A stretch of DNA of 64,000 nucleotides from Pseudomonas citrullilanati (lineage in GTDB: Bacteria; Pseudomonadota; Gammaproteobacteria; Pseudomonadales; Pseudomonadaceae). The position numbers and the translations under genes were made by a program. The DNA lies in contig NZ_JAUQOP010000029.1 of NCBI RefSeq assembly GCF_030580855.1, positions 1 through 64,000 on the forward strand, in the 5' to 3' direction. This document shows positions 1-8,292 of this stretch, one piece after another. Below the pieces are notes generated by a model. The model did no database searches and was not told the DNA's origin. It saw nothing but the letters and a program-made list of their open reading frames with translations. Position 1 is the stretch's first letter; each line of letters starts with the position of its first letter.

Positions 1-31
1 AAAAAGGAAGGAAAGTATTAATATCGCGCAT

Positions 32-94
32 AAGAACGCCGGTTTGTTAGATGTGTTTGCTCGCACGAACATCATCAACCAAATCGGCGTTCTT
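32..94. repeat. long imperfect inverted repeat at left edge
   Basis: A perfect 10-bp arm (AAGAACGCCG, 32-41) is matched by CGGCGTTCTT at 85-94. The 43 bases between them are also partly self-complementary (GGTTTG with CCAAAT, GATGTG with ACATC), so the whole stretch can fold into one long hairpin. It lies past the end of the minus-strand hydrolase. No T-run follows it on either strand, so I do not call a terminator. Bases 1-146 hold no other feature I can support. Confidence 0.5.
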
Positions 95-146
95 GTTTCT
101 GTGTTTCCCGGGATTCCGTGAAGAACCTTTTTTTATGGCCGCAGGT

Positions 147-704
147 TCAAGGCCGATCGCCTGCCAGGAACTGCTCGGTGCCCACCACGCTGGCATAGGC
201 AAACCCCAACGCCGCCATGAACGCCGCGTGCACCTGGGCAGCGGGGACGAGGACGCCGTTGAATTCCAAGTCCAGGGTGGCGCAGGCGTCGTGGATCACC
301 GTGACGCCATAGCCCAGGTCCGCTGCCGCCCGGGCGACACCATCGATGCACATGTGGCTCATGCTGCCGACGATGACCAGTTGCTCGATCCCGTCGCGTT
401 CGAGGATGGCTTGCAGTTCGGTGTCGCGGAATGCGTTGACGAAGTGCTTGAGCACCGCCGGTTCATCGGCGTGATTGCGGACCTTGGGGTGCAATTGTGC
501 GCCTTCGGAGCCGGGGGTGAAGAAGGGCGCGTCTTCGGAGGTGAACTCGTGGCGGATGTGCACCACGCGATCCCCGGCCTGGCGGAAGGCTTCGATCAGC
601 CGCGCGGCGTTGTCGGCGGCGGTATCGGCACCGACCAATGGCCATTTCCCCTGGGGGAAGTAGTCGTTCTGGATATCGACTACGATGAGCGCTTGCTTGG
701 GCAT
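147..704 (-). CDS. isochorismatase-family cysteine hydrolase
   Basis: Cytoplasmic 185-residue amidohydrolase of the isochorismatase/nicotinamidase fold. The family triad is visible: Asp10 in VVDIQND, Lys86 in AVLKHF and Cys119 in SMSHMCIDG, with the cis-peptide-like GSM just before the cysteine. Length is normal for a single-domain member. An AAGGAA ribosome-binding site precedes the ATG by about 7 bases. It is divergent from a GlxA-type regulator, a common arrangement for a regulator and its target hydrolase. The substrate cannot be told from sequence; YcaC/nicotinamidase-like activities are possible. Confidence 0.9.
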   Translation of the reverse strand: MPKQALIVVDIQNDYFPQGKWPLVGADTAADNAARLIEAFRQAGDRVVHIRHEFTSEDAPFFTPGSEGAQLHPKVRNHADEPAVLKHFVNAFRDTELQAILERDGIEQLVIVGSMSHMCIDGVARAAADLGYGVTVIHDACATLDLEFNGVLVPAAQVHAAFMAALGFAYASVVGTEQFLAGDRP

Positions 705-733
705 GAGGGGTTTCCTTGATCAATGAGCGGTTG

Positions 734-747
734 AGCCAGTATTGGCT
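734..747. promoter_or_regulatory. short dyad in divergent promoter region
   Basis: AGCCAGTATTGGCT is a 5+4+5 inverted repeat in the 98-base gap between the hydrolase and the GlxA-type regulator. Its position fits an operator for the AraC-type regulator, but no independent evidence supports that. Confidence 0.25.
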
Positions 748-802
748 TTTACCCCCGGTTCGAGGATTGGCCGCAACGACAATAAGCGAGGGAAAACTGA
801 CA

Positions 803-1798
803 ATGGCGCAGGAAAGGGCGGTCGCCGAGCTGGGGGTGCTGATCTACCCAGGGGCCCAATTGGCGGCGGTGCACGGTTTGACCGATCTGTTTGCGGTGGC
901 GCAGCGGATCGCGGCCGAACAGTCCGCCGCGCAGTTGCCGCGGCTGCGGGTGAGCCATTGGCGCACGCAGGACGGCGAGATGCCGCAGCGGGTGTTCGAC
1001 ACTGAGAGCGGCGTTGCGGGCAAGCTGGCGGCGCTGTTGATCCCGCCTTCCCTTGCCGGTTTCAAAGAAGGGCTGGTCTGCCCGGCGCTGATGGATTGGC
1101 TGCGGGCGCAGCATGCCGGCGGCACGGTGCTGGGCGGGGTGTGCGTGGGTTCGATCCTGCTGGCCGAAAGCGGTTTGCTCGACGGGCGCAGCGCCACCAC
1201 CCATTGGACATCGGCCAAGACCTTTGGCGAGCGTTACCCGAGGATCAAGCTCGACGCCGACAAACCGATCGTCGACGACGGCGACCTGATCACCACTGCC
1301 GGGCTGATGGCCTGGTCGGAGTTGGGCTTGCGCCTGGTGAACCGCTTGCTGGGCCCGAGTATCGCGACGCGCACGGCGCAGTTCCTGGTGATCGAGCACA
1401 GCGACAGCGCCAGCGAGTGCGGCAGCCATTTCGCGCCCATCCTCGGACATGGCGACGCGGCGATCCTCAAGGTCCAGCACTGGCTGCAGGGCAGCGGCGC
1501 GGTGGACGTCTCGCTGGCCGCGATGGCGGAACAGGCCGGCCTGGAAGAGCGCACGTTCCAGCGCCGCTTTCGCAACGCGACCGGGCTCAAGCCCACCGAA
1601 TACTGCCAGCACCTGCGGGTCGGCAAGGCCCGGGAAATGCTCGAATTCACCAACGGCACCATCGACCACATCGCCTGGACCGTCGGCTATCAGGATCCGG
1701 GGGCTTTTCGATCGACGTTCAGGAAGATCACCGGCCTGGCGCCGAGTGATTATCGGGCGCGGTTCGGGGTGAGCCCGCCGGGGGCCCCCAAAGGCTGA
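803..1798 (+). CDS. GlxA-family transcriptional regulator (DJ-1/PfpI + AraC HTH)
   Basis: Transcription factor of 331 residues. An N-terminal DJ-1/PfpI-like (class I glutamine amidotransferase) domain spans about residues 5-190, with the elbow GGVCVGS around Cys114 followed by LLDGRSATTHW. A C-terminal double AraC helix-turn-helix spans about 225-320 (LEERTFQRRFRNATG, then WTVGYQDPGAFRSTF). The ATG at 803 is chosen because GAGGGA lies upstream and homology starts there; an in-frame ATG at 716 would add 29 residues unlike the family. In GlxA-like regulators the amidotransferase domain senses a ligand rather than catalysing. It probably controls the divergent hydrolase, itself, or the genes downstream. 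Confidence 0.9.
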   Translation: MAQERAVAELGVLIYPGAQLAAVHGLTDLFAVAQRIAAEQSAAQLPRLRVSHWRTQDGEMPQRVFDTESGVAGKLAALLIPPSLAGFKEGLVCPALMDWLRAQHAGGTVLGGVCVGSILLAESGLLDGRSATTHWTSAKTFGERYPRIKLDADKPIVDDGDLITTAGLMAWSELGLRLVNRLLGPSIATRTAQFLVIEHSDSASECGSHFAPILGHGDAAILKVQHWLQGSGAVDVSLAAMAEQAGLEERTFQRRFRNATGLKPTEYCQHLRVGKAREMLEFTNGTIDHIAWTVGYQDPGAFRSTFRKITGLAPSDYRARFGVSPPGAPKG

Positions 1799-2011
1799 CA
1801 TTGGCCCGTGGCGAGGGCGCTTTATCTGTAGCCGGCCATCGTGCAATTTGCGAGGTACTGGCTGTCTGTCGTGCAGAATGAAACAGGCCCGGTGCTATCA
1901 GTTGCGCGCAATACGCCCGCTTCGCTGAACCCCATGGCCGATGCCATCGTTGGCCTGATCTCTGCACCTGCCCTTGTCTAAAGCCATCGAGCGCAGGAAA
2001 AAGGGCAACGC

Positions 2012-3121
2012 ATGACACCAGTCAATCGTAACAAGCGGGTAGTGGCCTATTCGGTCAATCCACAAGCGCCGCGCCATGAAGTCGAGACCAATCGTGCGCT
2101 GGCCAAATGGCTGGCGCAGATCCTCGGCGTCGAATACGGCGGCGATCATGACGCGCAGCAACCCGGCGGACAGGACCTGTACCTGCTGCCTACGCAAACC
2201 CTGATCGGCAGCGACGCCGCGCAGCGCTTGGGCGTCAAGGGACCGGACGACCTGTGGGGCGGCTTTGTCGAGCATGATTTCATTTGCACCAAGGCGATTG
2301 CCCACGGTCTGTTGAACAAGGAGGCGGTCGCGCCCCAGGGCTGGTCGCCGTTGTTCTCCAAGCTGACCCGAGGTGTCGTGTTGGATGGCGTGACCGTGTT
2401 TTCCCTCCGGGATGCGCGCCCGGCCGCCGAGCATTTGCTGTACACCGGGCCGATTCGCCTGAAGCCGATCCATGCTTGCGCCGGGCGCGACCAGCGGGTG
2501 GTCAAGCACCTGGCGCAGTTCGATGAGATCGCCGCCAGCCCCGAGGCCCAGGCCTTGTTTCGCGACGGCGTGGTGCTGGAGCAGAACCTGGGCGAGGTCA
2601 AGACCCAGAGCGTCGGCCAGAGCTTCATCAATGGCAAGGTCCTGAGCTACTGCGGTGTGCAACACCTGACCCACGACAGCCAGGGGCTGGAGGTATACGG
2701 CGGTTCGGACTTGCTGGTGGCGCAGGGCGGCTACATCGAGTTGCTCAAGCTGGAGCTGCCCGATGACGTACGCGAAGCGGTGCGCCTGGCGCAGGTGTTC
2801 GACGATGCGGCCAACCAGGCGTACCCGAACTTCTTCGCTTCGCGGCGCAACTACGACATCGCCCAGGGCCTCGACGCCGCCGGCCAGCCCCGTGGCGGCG
2901 TGCTGGAACAATCCTGGCGCATGGGCGGGGCCAGCAGCGCCGAGCTGGCGGCGCTGGAGGTGTTCGTCAACGAGCCGGCCACCAGCGCCGTGAAAGTGTC
3001 TTCGGTGGAAACCTACCTCGACCAACCGCTGCCAGCCGGCGCCCGGGAGGTGTATCGCGGCCCGGCGCACAATGGCGACTTCCTTCTCAAATACGTGACG
3101 GTTCAATCCTATGACGGCTAG
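2012..3121 (+). CDS. DUF3182 family protein
   Basis: A 369-residue soluble protein that I assign to DUF3182 from its overall sequence; no function is established as far as I know. There is no signal peptide or membrane segment. Glycine/charged stretches such as KPIHACAGRDQRVV, VVLEQNLGEVKTQSVGQ and VYRGPAHNGDFLL suggest an ATP-grasp-like architecture, but this is only an impression. The start follows AGGAAAAAGGG. Its last 11 bases overlap the next gene in another frame, so the two are probably translationally coupled and act together. The 213-base gap upstream holds no element I recognise. Confidence 0.8.
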   Translation: MTPVNRNKRVVAYSVNPQAPRHEVETNRALAKWLAQILGVEYGGDHDAQQPGGQDLYLLPTQTLIGSDAAQRLGVKGPDDLWGGFVEHDFICTKAIAHGLLNKEAVAPQGWSPLFSKLTRGVVLDGVTVFSLRDARPAAEHLLYTGPIRLKPIHACAGRDQRVVKHLAQFDEIAASPEAQALFRDGVVLEQNLGEVKTQSVGQSFINGKVLSYCGVQHLTHDSQGLEVYGGSDLLVAQGGYIELLKLELPDDVREAVRLAQVFDDAANQAYPNFFASRRNYDIAQGLDAAGQPRGGVLEQSWRMGGASSAELAALEVFVNEPATSAVKVSSVETYLDQPLPAGAREVYRGPAHNGDFLLKYVTVQSYDG

Positions 3122-3869
3122 AAGCGAAACCATTCAGATCGAAATCGACGATGAGCGGATGAACGGGACCTTCCTCAGTCCCAAATCGAAAGTCCCCGGC
3201 GTGTTGTTCGTGCACGGTTGGGGCGGCAGCCAGGAGCGCGACCTGGAACGGGCCAAGGGCATCGCCGGCCTGGGCTGCGTATGCCTGACCTTCGACTTGC
3301 GCGGGCATACCGGCGGGGCGGGGATTCCCCTGTCCCGGGTCACCCGGGAAGACAACCTGCGGGATTTGCTCGCCGCCTACGATCGTCTGCTGGCGCACCC
3401 GGCCCTGGACACGTCGGCGATCGCCGTGGTGGGCACCAGTTATGGCGGTTACCTGGCCTCGATCCTGACGTCGTTGCGACCGGTGCGCTGGCTGGCCCTG
3501 CGGGTGCCGGCGCTGTACCGCGACGAGCAATGGCACACGCCCAAGCGCGACCTGGACAAAAGCGACCTGCTGGATTACCGCAGTACCCTGGTGCACGCCA
3601 GCACCAACCGCGCGTTGCAGGCCTGCTCGCAGTTCACCGGCGACGTGCTGCTGGTGGAATCCGAGACCGACGACCACGTGCCCCATGCCACCATCATGAG
3701 TTACCGGGCCGCCTGCCAGCAGACCCACTCGCTGACGCACCGGATCATCGACGGCGCCGACCATGCCTTGAGCGACCCCGTGTCACAACAGGCCTACACC
3801 TCGATCCTGGTGGACTGGATCACGGAAATGGTGGTGGGAGAGCGGTTGAGTATTATCCAGGAGCGGTGA
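3111..3869 (+). CDS. alpha/beta hydrolase (dienelactone hydrolase-like)
   Basis: A 252-residue cytoplasmic serine hydrolase. HGWGG at residues 35-39 forms the oxyanion region, GTSYGG near residue 109 is the nucleophile elbow with the catalytic Ser, ESETDDHVP near 186 supplies the acid, and DGADHAL near 216 supplies the catalytic His. The order and spacing are those of the X-Pro dipeptidase/dienelactone-hydrolase class. It starts inside the end of the DUF3182 gene, which argues for one transcript and a shared substrate. A REP pair follows the stop codon. The substrate is unknown. Confidence 0.85.
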   Translation: MTARSETIQIEIDDERMNGTFLSPKSKVPGVLFVHGWGGSQERDLERAKGIAGLGCVCLTFDLRGHTGGAGIPLSRVTREDNLRDLLAAYDRLLAHPALDTSAIAVVGTSYGGYLASILTSLRPVRWLALRVPALYRDEQWHTPKRDLDKSDLLDYRSTLVHASTNRALQACSQFTGDVLLVESETDDHVPHATIMSYRAACQQTHSLTHRIIDGADHALSDPVSQQAYTSILVDWITEMVVGERLSIIQER

Positions 3870-3885
3870 GGTGAGCGGGCGGGTC

Positions 3886-3960
3886 TTTCGCGAGCAGGCT
3901 CGCTCCCACAGCGGAGCCCCTTTCGACAGGAATCCTGTGGGAGCGAGCTTGCTCGCGAAG
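3886..3960. repeat. REP pair (family A, REPIN)
   Basis: Two oppositely oriented copies of the 24-base element TTCGCGAGCAGGCTCGCTCC... face each other across a short spacer between convergent genes. It is the first of a dozen family A loci here and is typical of Pseudomonas REPINs. Confidence 0.9.
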
Positions 3961-3963
3961 GCA

Positions 3964-4965
3964 TCACTTGACCCCCGGCTTGACCCGCAACGCCTTGGCC
4001 TTCGCCTCGATCACCAGGTACATCACCACCGTGATCAACAACGGCAGGATGAAATAGATCGCCCGGTAGGCAATCAGACCCGCCAGCAGGCTGCCTCGTG
4101 ACACTTCGTGTTGCAGCAGCGCGATGAACACCGCTTCCAGCACGCCCAACCCCGCCGGAATGTGGGTGATGACCCCGGCGATGCTGCTGATCAGCAGCAC
4201 GCCAAGCACCACCGGGTAATCCAGCTTGCTCGGCAACAGGGTGAAGATCACCGCCGCCATCAACGACCAGTTCAATGCCCCCAGCGCCAATTGCAGCACG
4301 GCCATGCGCAGCGACGGCAGGTTGATTTCCATGCCGCGGATCGTCCAGGCCCGGCGCTTGGAGAACCGGCAGGCCAGCAGGTAACCGGCGCTCGCCAGCA
4401 GCAACAGCGCGCCGACGCCTTGCAACGCCGTGCTGCTCAGCTTCCAGCCCGGCGGCATGGTCACCAGGCCGCTGCTGAACACCACGCCCGCCAGGGTCAT
4501 GTAGCCGAACCAGTTCGTCGCCAGGCTCAACCCGAGGATCTTGGCGATGTTGCCCGTGCTGACCCCCAGCCGCGAATACAGCCGGTAGCGCATGGCGATG
4601 CCGCCGACCCAGGCACTGAGGTTGAGGTTGAAGGCGTAGCTGATCACCCCCACCGGCAGAATCTGCCGCCAACCGAGTTTCTGGCGGATGTAGGTGCGAC
4701 CGATCAGGTCGAAGCAGGCGTAGGTGATGAAGCTGGTGATGGTCAGCGCGGCGGCGATGATCAGTGTCCGCACCTTGAAGTCGGCCAGGGTGTCGAACAC
4801 TTCGGACCAGTCGATGCGCCGGGCCAGGGCGGTGAACAATACGATCAGCAGCAGGAAGAACGCCAGGGTCAGTGGCCGTTTCCAGCGGCTCCAGCGCGAC
4901 TTGGGCGTGTACTCGTCGCGGGCCTGGGCGGCAGGTGGCGCGGTGTGCGCCTCAGAGTGGTTCAT
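3964..4965 (-). CDS. ybhN: YbhN/UPF0104 family inner-membrane protein
   Basis: A 333-residue polytopic protein with about eight hydrophobic segments, beginning at LAFFLLLIVLFTALA (residues 34-48) and ending in LLITVVMYLVIEAKAK. It belongs to the lysylphosphatidylglycerol-synthetase transmembrane-domain superfamily (UPF0104) and includes the characteristic HIPAGLGVLEAVFIAL segment. It lacks the soluble aminoacyl-transfer domain of MprF. It is the last gene of a minus-strand set ordered as in E. coli ybhP-clsB-ybhN and overlaps clsB by 14 bases, which suggests a role with cardiolipin synthesis or lipid movement. Confidence 0.88.
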   Translation of the reverse strand: MNHSEAHTAPPAAQARDEYTPKSRWSRWKRPLTLAFFLLLIVLFTALARRIDWSEVFDTLADFKVRTLIIAAALTITSFITYACFDLIGRTYIRQKLGWRQILPVGVISYAFNLNLSAWVGGIAMRYRLYSRLGVSTGNIAKILGLSLATNWFGYMTLAGVVFSSGLVTMPPGWKLSSTALQGVGALLLLASAGYLLACRFSKRRAWTIRGMEINLPSLRMAVLQLALGALNWSLMAAVIFTLLPSKLDYPVVLGVLLISSIAGVITHIPAGLGVLEAVFIALLQHEVSRGSLLAGLIAYRAIYFILPLLITVVMYLVIEAKAKALRVKPGVK

Positions 4966-6250
4966 GGGGTTCGCTCCGAACCGCCGTCGGCGGCGAGAAA
5001 GGTTTCAGGCGGGGTTTATGGGCCGGCAACCAGCCGGCCCAGGACGGAAAATGGCGCAGGAAGTGGAACACCATGAACCCGATGGTCATGCGCCACAGCA
5101 GGCCTCGCGGGGCGTGGTCCTTGGGCATGACGGTGCAGTGGTTGCGGCCCAGGTAGTCGAGGCGCTCGTACAGCTCGCGGTTGAAGGCCCGGTCGCGAAT
5201 CAGCACATTGGCTTCCAGGTTCAGCGACAGGCTCAAGGGGTCGAGATTGCTCGAACCCACGGTGCTCCAATCCTCATCCACCAGCGCAACCTTGCCGTGC
5301 AGCGGTCTTTCGCAATATTCGTAGATCTCCACGCCGGCCTTGAGCAGGTAGCTGTAGAGCATCCGCGCCGCGAGCTTGGCGATCATCATGTCCGGCTGGC
5401 CCTGCAGGATCAGCCGCACGTCCACACCCCGCCGTGCGGCATTGCGTATCTCGCGCAACAATCGGTAGCCGGGGAAGAAGTAGGCATTGGCGATCACCAC
5501 GCGGCGCTTGGCGCTGCGCAACACTTGCAGGTAGACCTCTTCGATGTCGGTCTGGTGCTCGTGGTTATCGCGATAGACCAACCGTACCTGGCCGTCATGA
5601 TCGCTGAAGGCCAACTCGTTGCGTCGGCTGCGGCGCCGTTGCCACCAGTATTTGGCCCGGGCCGGACGTCCGCTCTGCATCAAGGCGAAGTGATGGATGT
5701 CGACCACCGCCGGGCCTTTGATTTCCACCGAATAATCCTGCTTGGCCTCGGGGCCGAAATCCCCCAGGTGGTCGGCGGAAAAGTTGATCCCGCCGATGAA
5801 CGCGATCACCCCGTCGATCACCACCACCTTGCGGTGCAGGCGGCGGAACCAGTTGGTGCGGATGCCCAGGTGAAGGGGCGCGGGGTCGAACATTTGCAGG
5901 CGCACGCCGGCATCGCTCAACGACGCGAGGAAGTCGGGCGTCAACTCGCCGCAGCCGAAGCCGTCCAGGCTGAGGGTCACGCGCACGCCGCGCTGGGCGG
6001 CCTCCACCAGCACGTCGCGCAATTCGTTGCCGACCTTGTCCTCGAACAGGATGAAGGTCTCGATGAGGATTTCCTTCTCGGCCCGGCGAATGGCCTCGAA
6101 CACCCTTGGGAAATACGCCTCGCCGTTCTCCAGCAACGTCACGCGGTTATTGCCATGCCAGCCGTATTCGACGTCCACCAGCGCCGGGTTGCGCTCGCTG
6201 GGCGGGGCGTCGATCTGTTCCACCGTCGCCTTGTTCATCGTCGCGCTCAT
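4952..6250 (-). CDS. clsB: cardiolipin synthase B (phospholipase D superfamily)
   Basis: A 432-residue PLD-superfamily enzyme joining phospholipid head groups to form cardiolipin at the inner membrane. Two HKD motifs are present: His139-Lys141-Asp146 in HRKVVVID followed by GGIN, and His318-Lys320-Asp325 in HGKVALVD followed by GSSNLDPLS. There are no N-terminal membrane spans, unlike ClsA, so the ClsB type fits. The ATG at 6250 overlaps the ybhP stop as ATGA, which fixes the start; an upstream in-frame ATG at 6409 would run through ybhP. A basic cluster [11 protein letters not shown] near residue 205 may aid membrane contact. Confidence 0.92.
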   Translation of the reverse strand: MSATMNKATVEQIDAPPSERNPALVDVEYGWHGNNRVTLLENGEAYFPRVFEAIRRAEKEILIETFILFEDKVGNELRDVLVEAAQRGVRVTLSLDGFGCGELTPDFLASLSDAGVRLQMFDPAPLHLGIRTNWFRRLHRKVVVIDGVIAFIGGINFSADHLGDFGPEAKQDYSVEIKGPAVVDIHHFALMQSGRPARAKYWWQRRRSRRNELAFSDHDGQVRLVYRDNHEHQTDIEEVYLQVLRSAKRRVVIANAYFFPGYRLLREIRNAARRGVDVRLILQGQPDMMIAKLAARMLYSYLLKAGVEIYEYCERPLHGKVALVDEDWSTVGSSNLDPLSLSLNLEANVLIRDRAFNRELYERLDYLGRNHCTVMPKDHAPRGLLWRMTIGFMVFHFLRHFPSWAGWLPAHKPRLKPFSPPTAVRSEPHEPL

Positions 6251-7059
6251 AGTTCGATCTCCACCGACAACGGTGCGTGGTCTGAAAGGTGTGACCAGGG
6301 CCTGACATTCAGCACCTGGGCGTGACGGGCCTTGAGGTTGCGCACGTAGATGCGGTCCAGGCGCAGCAGCGGCAGGCGCGCCGGGAAGCTGCGGGCCGGC
6401 TTGCCCCACTGTTCGGTGAACACTTCGCGCAGGCCGCTGGGTTCGAGCAGGTCACTGGCCTTGCCGCGCCAGTCGTTGAAGTCGCCGGCGACGATGACCG
6501 GGGCGTCGGACGGCAGTTCGCCCAAGCGTTGGCACAGCAGCTTCAACTGCTCGACCCGATGGCTTTCGCGCAACCCCAGGTGCACGCAGATGGCATGGAT
6601 CTGCGGACCGTCGCCGCCGGGCAGGCGCAGCACGCTGTGGAGCATGCCGCGGTTTTCATGGCCGCTGATGGACACGTCCAGGTTTTCGTGGCGCACGATC
6701 TGGAATTTCGACAGCAGCGCGTTGCCGTGGTCGCCCGCCGGGTACACCGCGTTGCGCCCATAGGCGAACTGCGGCCAGAGGCTGTCGGCGAGGAATTCGT
6801 ACTGGGGCATGCTCGGCCAGTTGGCGAAACGCTGGGGATGGTGTTCGTGGGTGCCGTGGACTTCCTGCAGGAACACCACGTCGGCGGACACGCTGCGCAC
6901 CGCTTCGCGCAACTCCGGCAAGATGAAGCGCCGGTTCAGGGCCGTGAAGCCTTTATGGGTGTTGACCGTGAGCACAGTGAAGCGGTGGGTGGGGACCAGG
7001 TCCCGGCGGGTGTCCCGGGTCGGGTCGCGGGTCGCTTCGCCGGATTCGGGAATGTTCAT
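6247..7059 (-). CDS. ybhP: endonuclease/exonuclease/phosphatase family protein YbhP
   Basis: A 270-residue metal-dependent phosphoesterase of the EEP fold. Core motifs appear in order: NTHKG, LQEVHG (metal Glu), [26 protein letters not shown] and the terminal SDHAPL. No signal peptide is seen. It overlaps both neighbours by 4 bases (ATGA), so it is translated with DUF72 and clsB. The ybhP-clsB-ybhN order is conserved with E. coli. The substrate is unproven; a lipid head-group or phosphodiester substrate would suit the context. Confidence 0.9.
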   Translation of the reverse strand: MNIPESGEATRDPTRDTRRDLVPTHRFTVLTVNTHKGFTALNRRFILPELREAVRSVSADVVFLQEVHGTHEHHPQRFANWPSMPQYEFLADSLWPQFAYGRNAVYPAGDHGNALLSKFQIVRHENLDVSISGHENRGMLHSVLRLPGGDGPQIHAICVHLGLRESHRVEQLKLLCQRLGELPSDAPVIVAGDFNDWRGKASDLLEPSGLREVFTEQWGKPARSFPARLPLLRLDRIYVRNLKARHAQVLNVRPWSHLSDHAPLSVEIEL

Positions 7060-7982
7060 GGCAACACCCCCTCGTCCGGCATTACGCCGGGCGCGACGGC
7101 CAGGTCTTTGTCCAGGTCGAAGCGCTCCAGCAGGTGGCGGGCGTCGTAGGGCGCACGGACCTTGATGTCATTGTCGAAATAGCAGAACACCTCGCGGCTC
7201 TTGCGGGCCCGGGGTTTCTTCTGCGGATCGATCAGGTGGGCGTCGTCCGGCTGCGTGCCGTGGCTCCAGGCTTCGATCCGGTCGCCCCAGCGTTTCAACG
7301 CCGCGTCGGTGTAGCCACTGGCGTACAGCTCTTCGGCGCCGTGCAGGCGCAGGTAGACGAAGTCGCTGGTGACGTCTTCGCGATAGGGCCATTTGCCGGC
7401 GGTGTCGGCGATCACCAGGGCGATGTCATAGCGCCTGAGCAAGGTGATGAATCGCTCGTCGATAAAGCTCTCGTGGCGAATCTCGACGGCGTGGCGCAAC
7501 GGTCGTTTCTTGTCCACGGTGGTGCTGGCGTGGCCGTCCAGGCGCGGTTCGTGCTCGCGGGCGAGGGCCGCCGCGCCTTGGGTGTCGTGGGGCAGTTGCT
7601 TGAGGAAGTCTTCGAACAACTCGGGGTCGAATTTGAAGCTCGGCGGAAACTGCCAGAGGATCGGGCCGAGCTTCTCCTTGAGCTCCAGCACACCGGAGGC
7701 CATGAAGTTGGCCAGCGGCTTGTGCACATCGCGCAGGCGCTTGATGTGGGTGATGAAGCGCGGCGCCTTGACGCTGAACACGAAGCCGGACGGCGTCTCG
7801 GCATACCACTGGGCATACCGCTCGGGGCGTTGCAGGGCGTAGAACGATCCATTGATTTCGATGCTGTTGACCGCGCGCGAGGCGAATTGCAGTTCCCGCT
7901 TCTGAGTCAGCCCCTTGGGGTAGAAATCCCCCCGCCAGGGCGTGTAGCGCCAACCGGAAATACCAATGTGGATCGCCGTCAT
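7056..7982 (-). CDS. DUF72 domain-containing protein (YecE-like)
   Basis: A 308-residue protein of the DUF72 family, which has a TIM-barrel-like fold. Hallmarks are [17 protein letters not shown] at the N-terminus, [32 protein letters not shown], the [10 protein letters not shown] segment, EIRHESF and YLRLHG. The biochemical role of the family is unresolved. It is the promoter-proximal gene of the clsB group and overlaps ybhP by 4 bases. This places it in a lipid-related operon rather than standing alone as it often does. Confidence 0.9.
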   Translation of the reverse strand: MTAIHIGISGWRYTPWRGDFYPKGLTQKRELQFASRAVNSIEINGSFYALQRPERYAQWYAETPSGFVFSVKAPRFITHIKRLRDVHKPLANFMASGVLELKEKLGPILWQFPPSFKFDPELFEDFLKQLPHDTQGAAALAREHEPRLDGHASTTVDKKRPLRHAVEIRHESFIDERFITLLRRYDIALVIADTAGKWPYREDVTSDFVYLRLHGAEELYASGYTDAALKRWGDRIEAWSHGTQPDDAHLIDPQKKPRARKSREVFCYFDNDIKVRAPYDARHLLERFDLDKDLAVAPGVMPDEGVLP

Positions 7983-8078
7983 GTGTCCTCCCGTGCCCGT
8001 GACCTCGTACCGCCTCTGTTTTGTGATGACTGTTGTGCGGCCTGGAAAGTTTCGATGGGCTTACCGACGGTGAAGTCC

Positions 8079-8209
8079 TGTGGCGAGGGGATTTATCCCC
8101 GCTGGACTGCGAAGCAGTCCCTGAACCGTCACCTTGGTGGATCAGATTCACCTGACGTGCTTGTTGGGGGCCGCTGCGCAGCCCAGCGGGGATAAATCCC
8201 CTCGCCACA
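8079..8209. repeat. family B palindromic repeat pair
   Basis: Two inverted copies of a second repeat type, TGTGGCGAGGGGATTTATCC... followed by an arm such as GGGCTGCGCAGCAGCCC. The pair lies in the divergent gap between DUF72 and the MscS-type gene. The rest of 7983-8292 shows only the ribosome-binding site of the next gene. Confidence 0.88.
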
Positions 8210-8292
8210 GGGGATGTATTGATCTTCCAAGCGAACTTGCCCGCCCGTTATTGATCAGTTCCTTACCGAACCCTACGAAGGAGCCCTGCGTT

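Noticed and set aside
749-1846. 365-codon open frame on the minus strand
   Set aside because: Antisense to the GlxA-type regulator, which has clear motifs.
4724-6325. 533-codon open frame on the plus strand
   Set aside because: Antisense to clsB and ybhN, with no sensible protein pattern.
8134-8292. ATG at 8134 as start of the MscS-type gene
   Set aside because: It would translate through a family B repeat; the TTG at 8293 has a strong ribosome-binding site and opens the signal-like segment.
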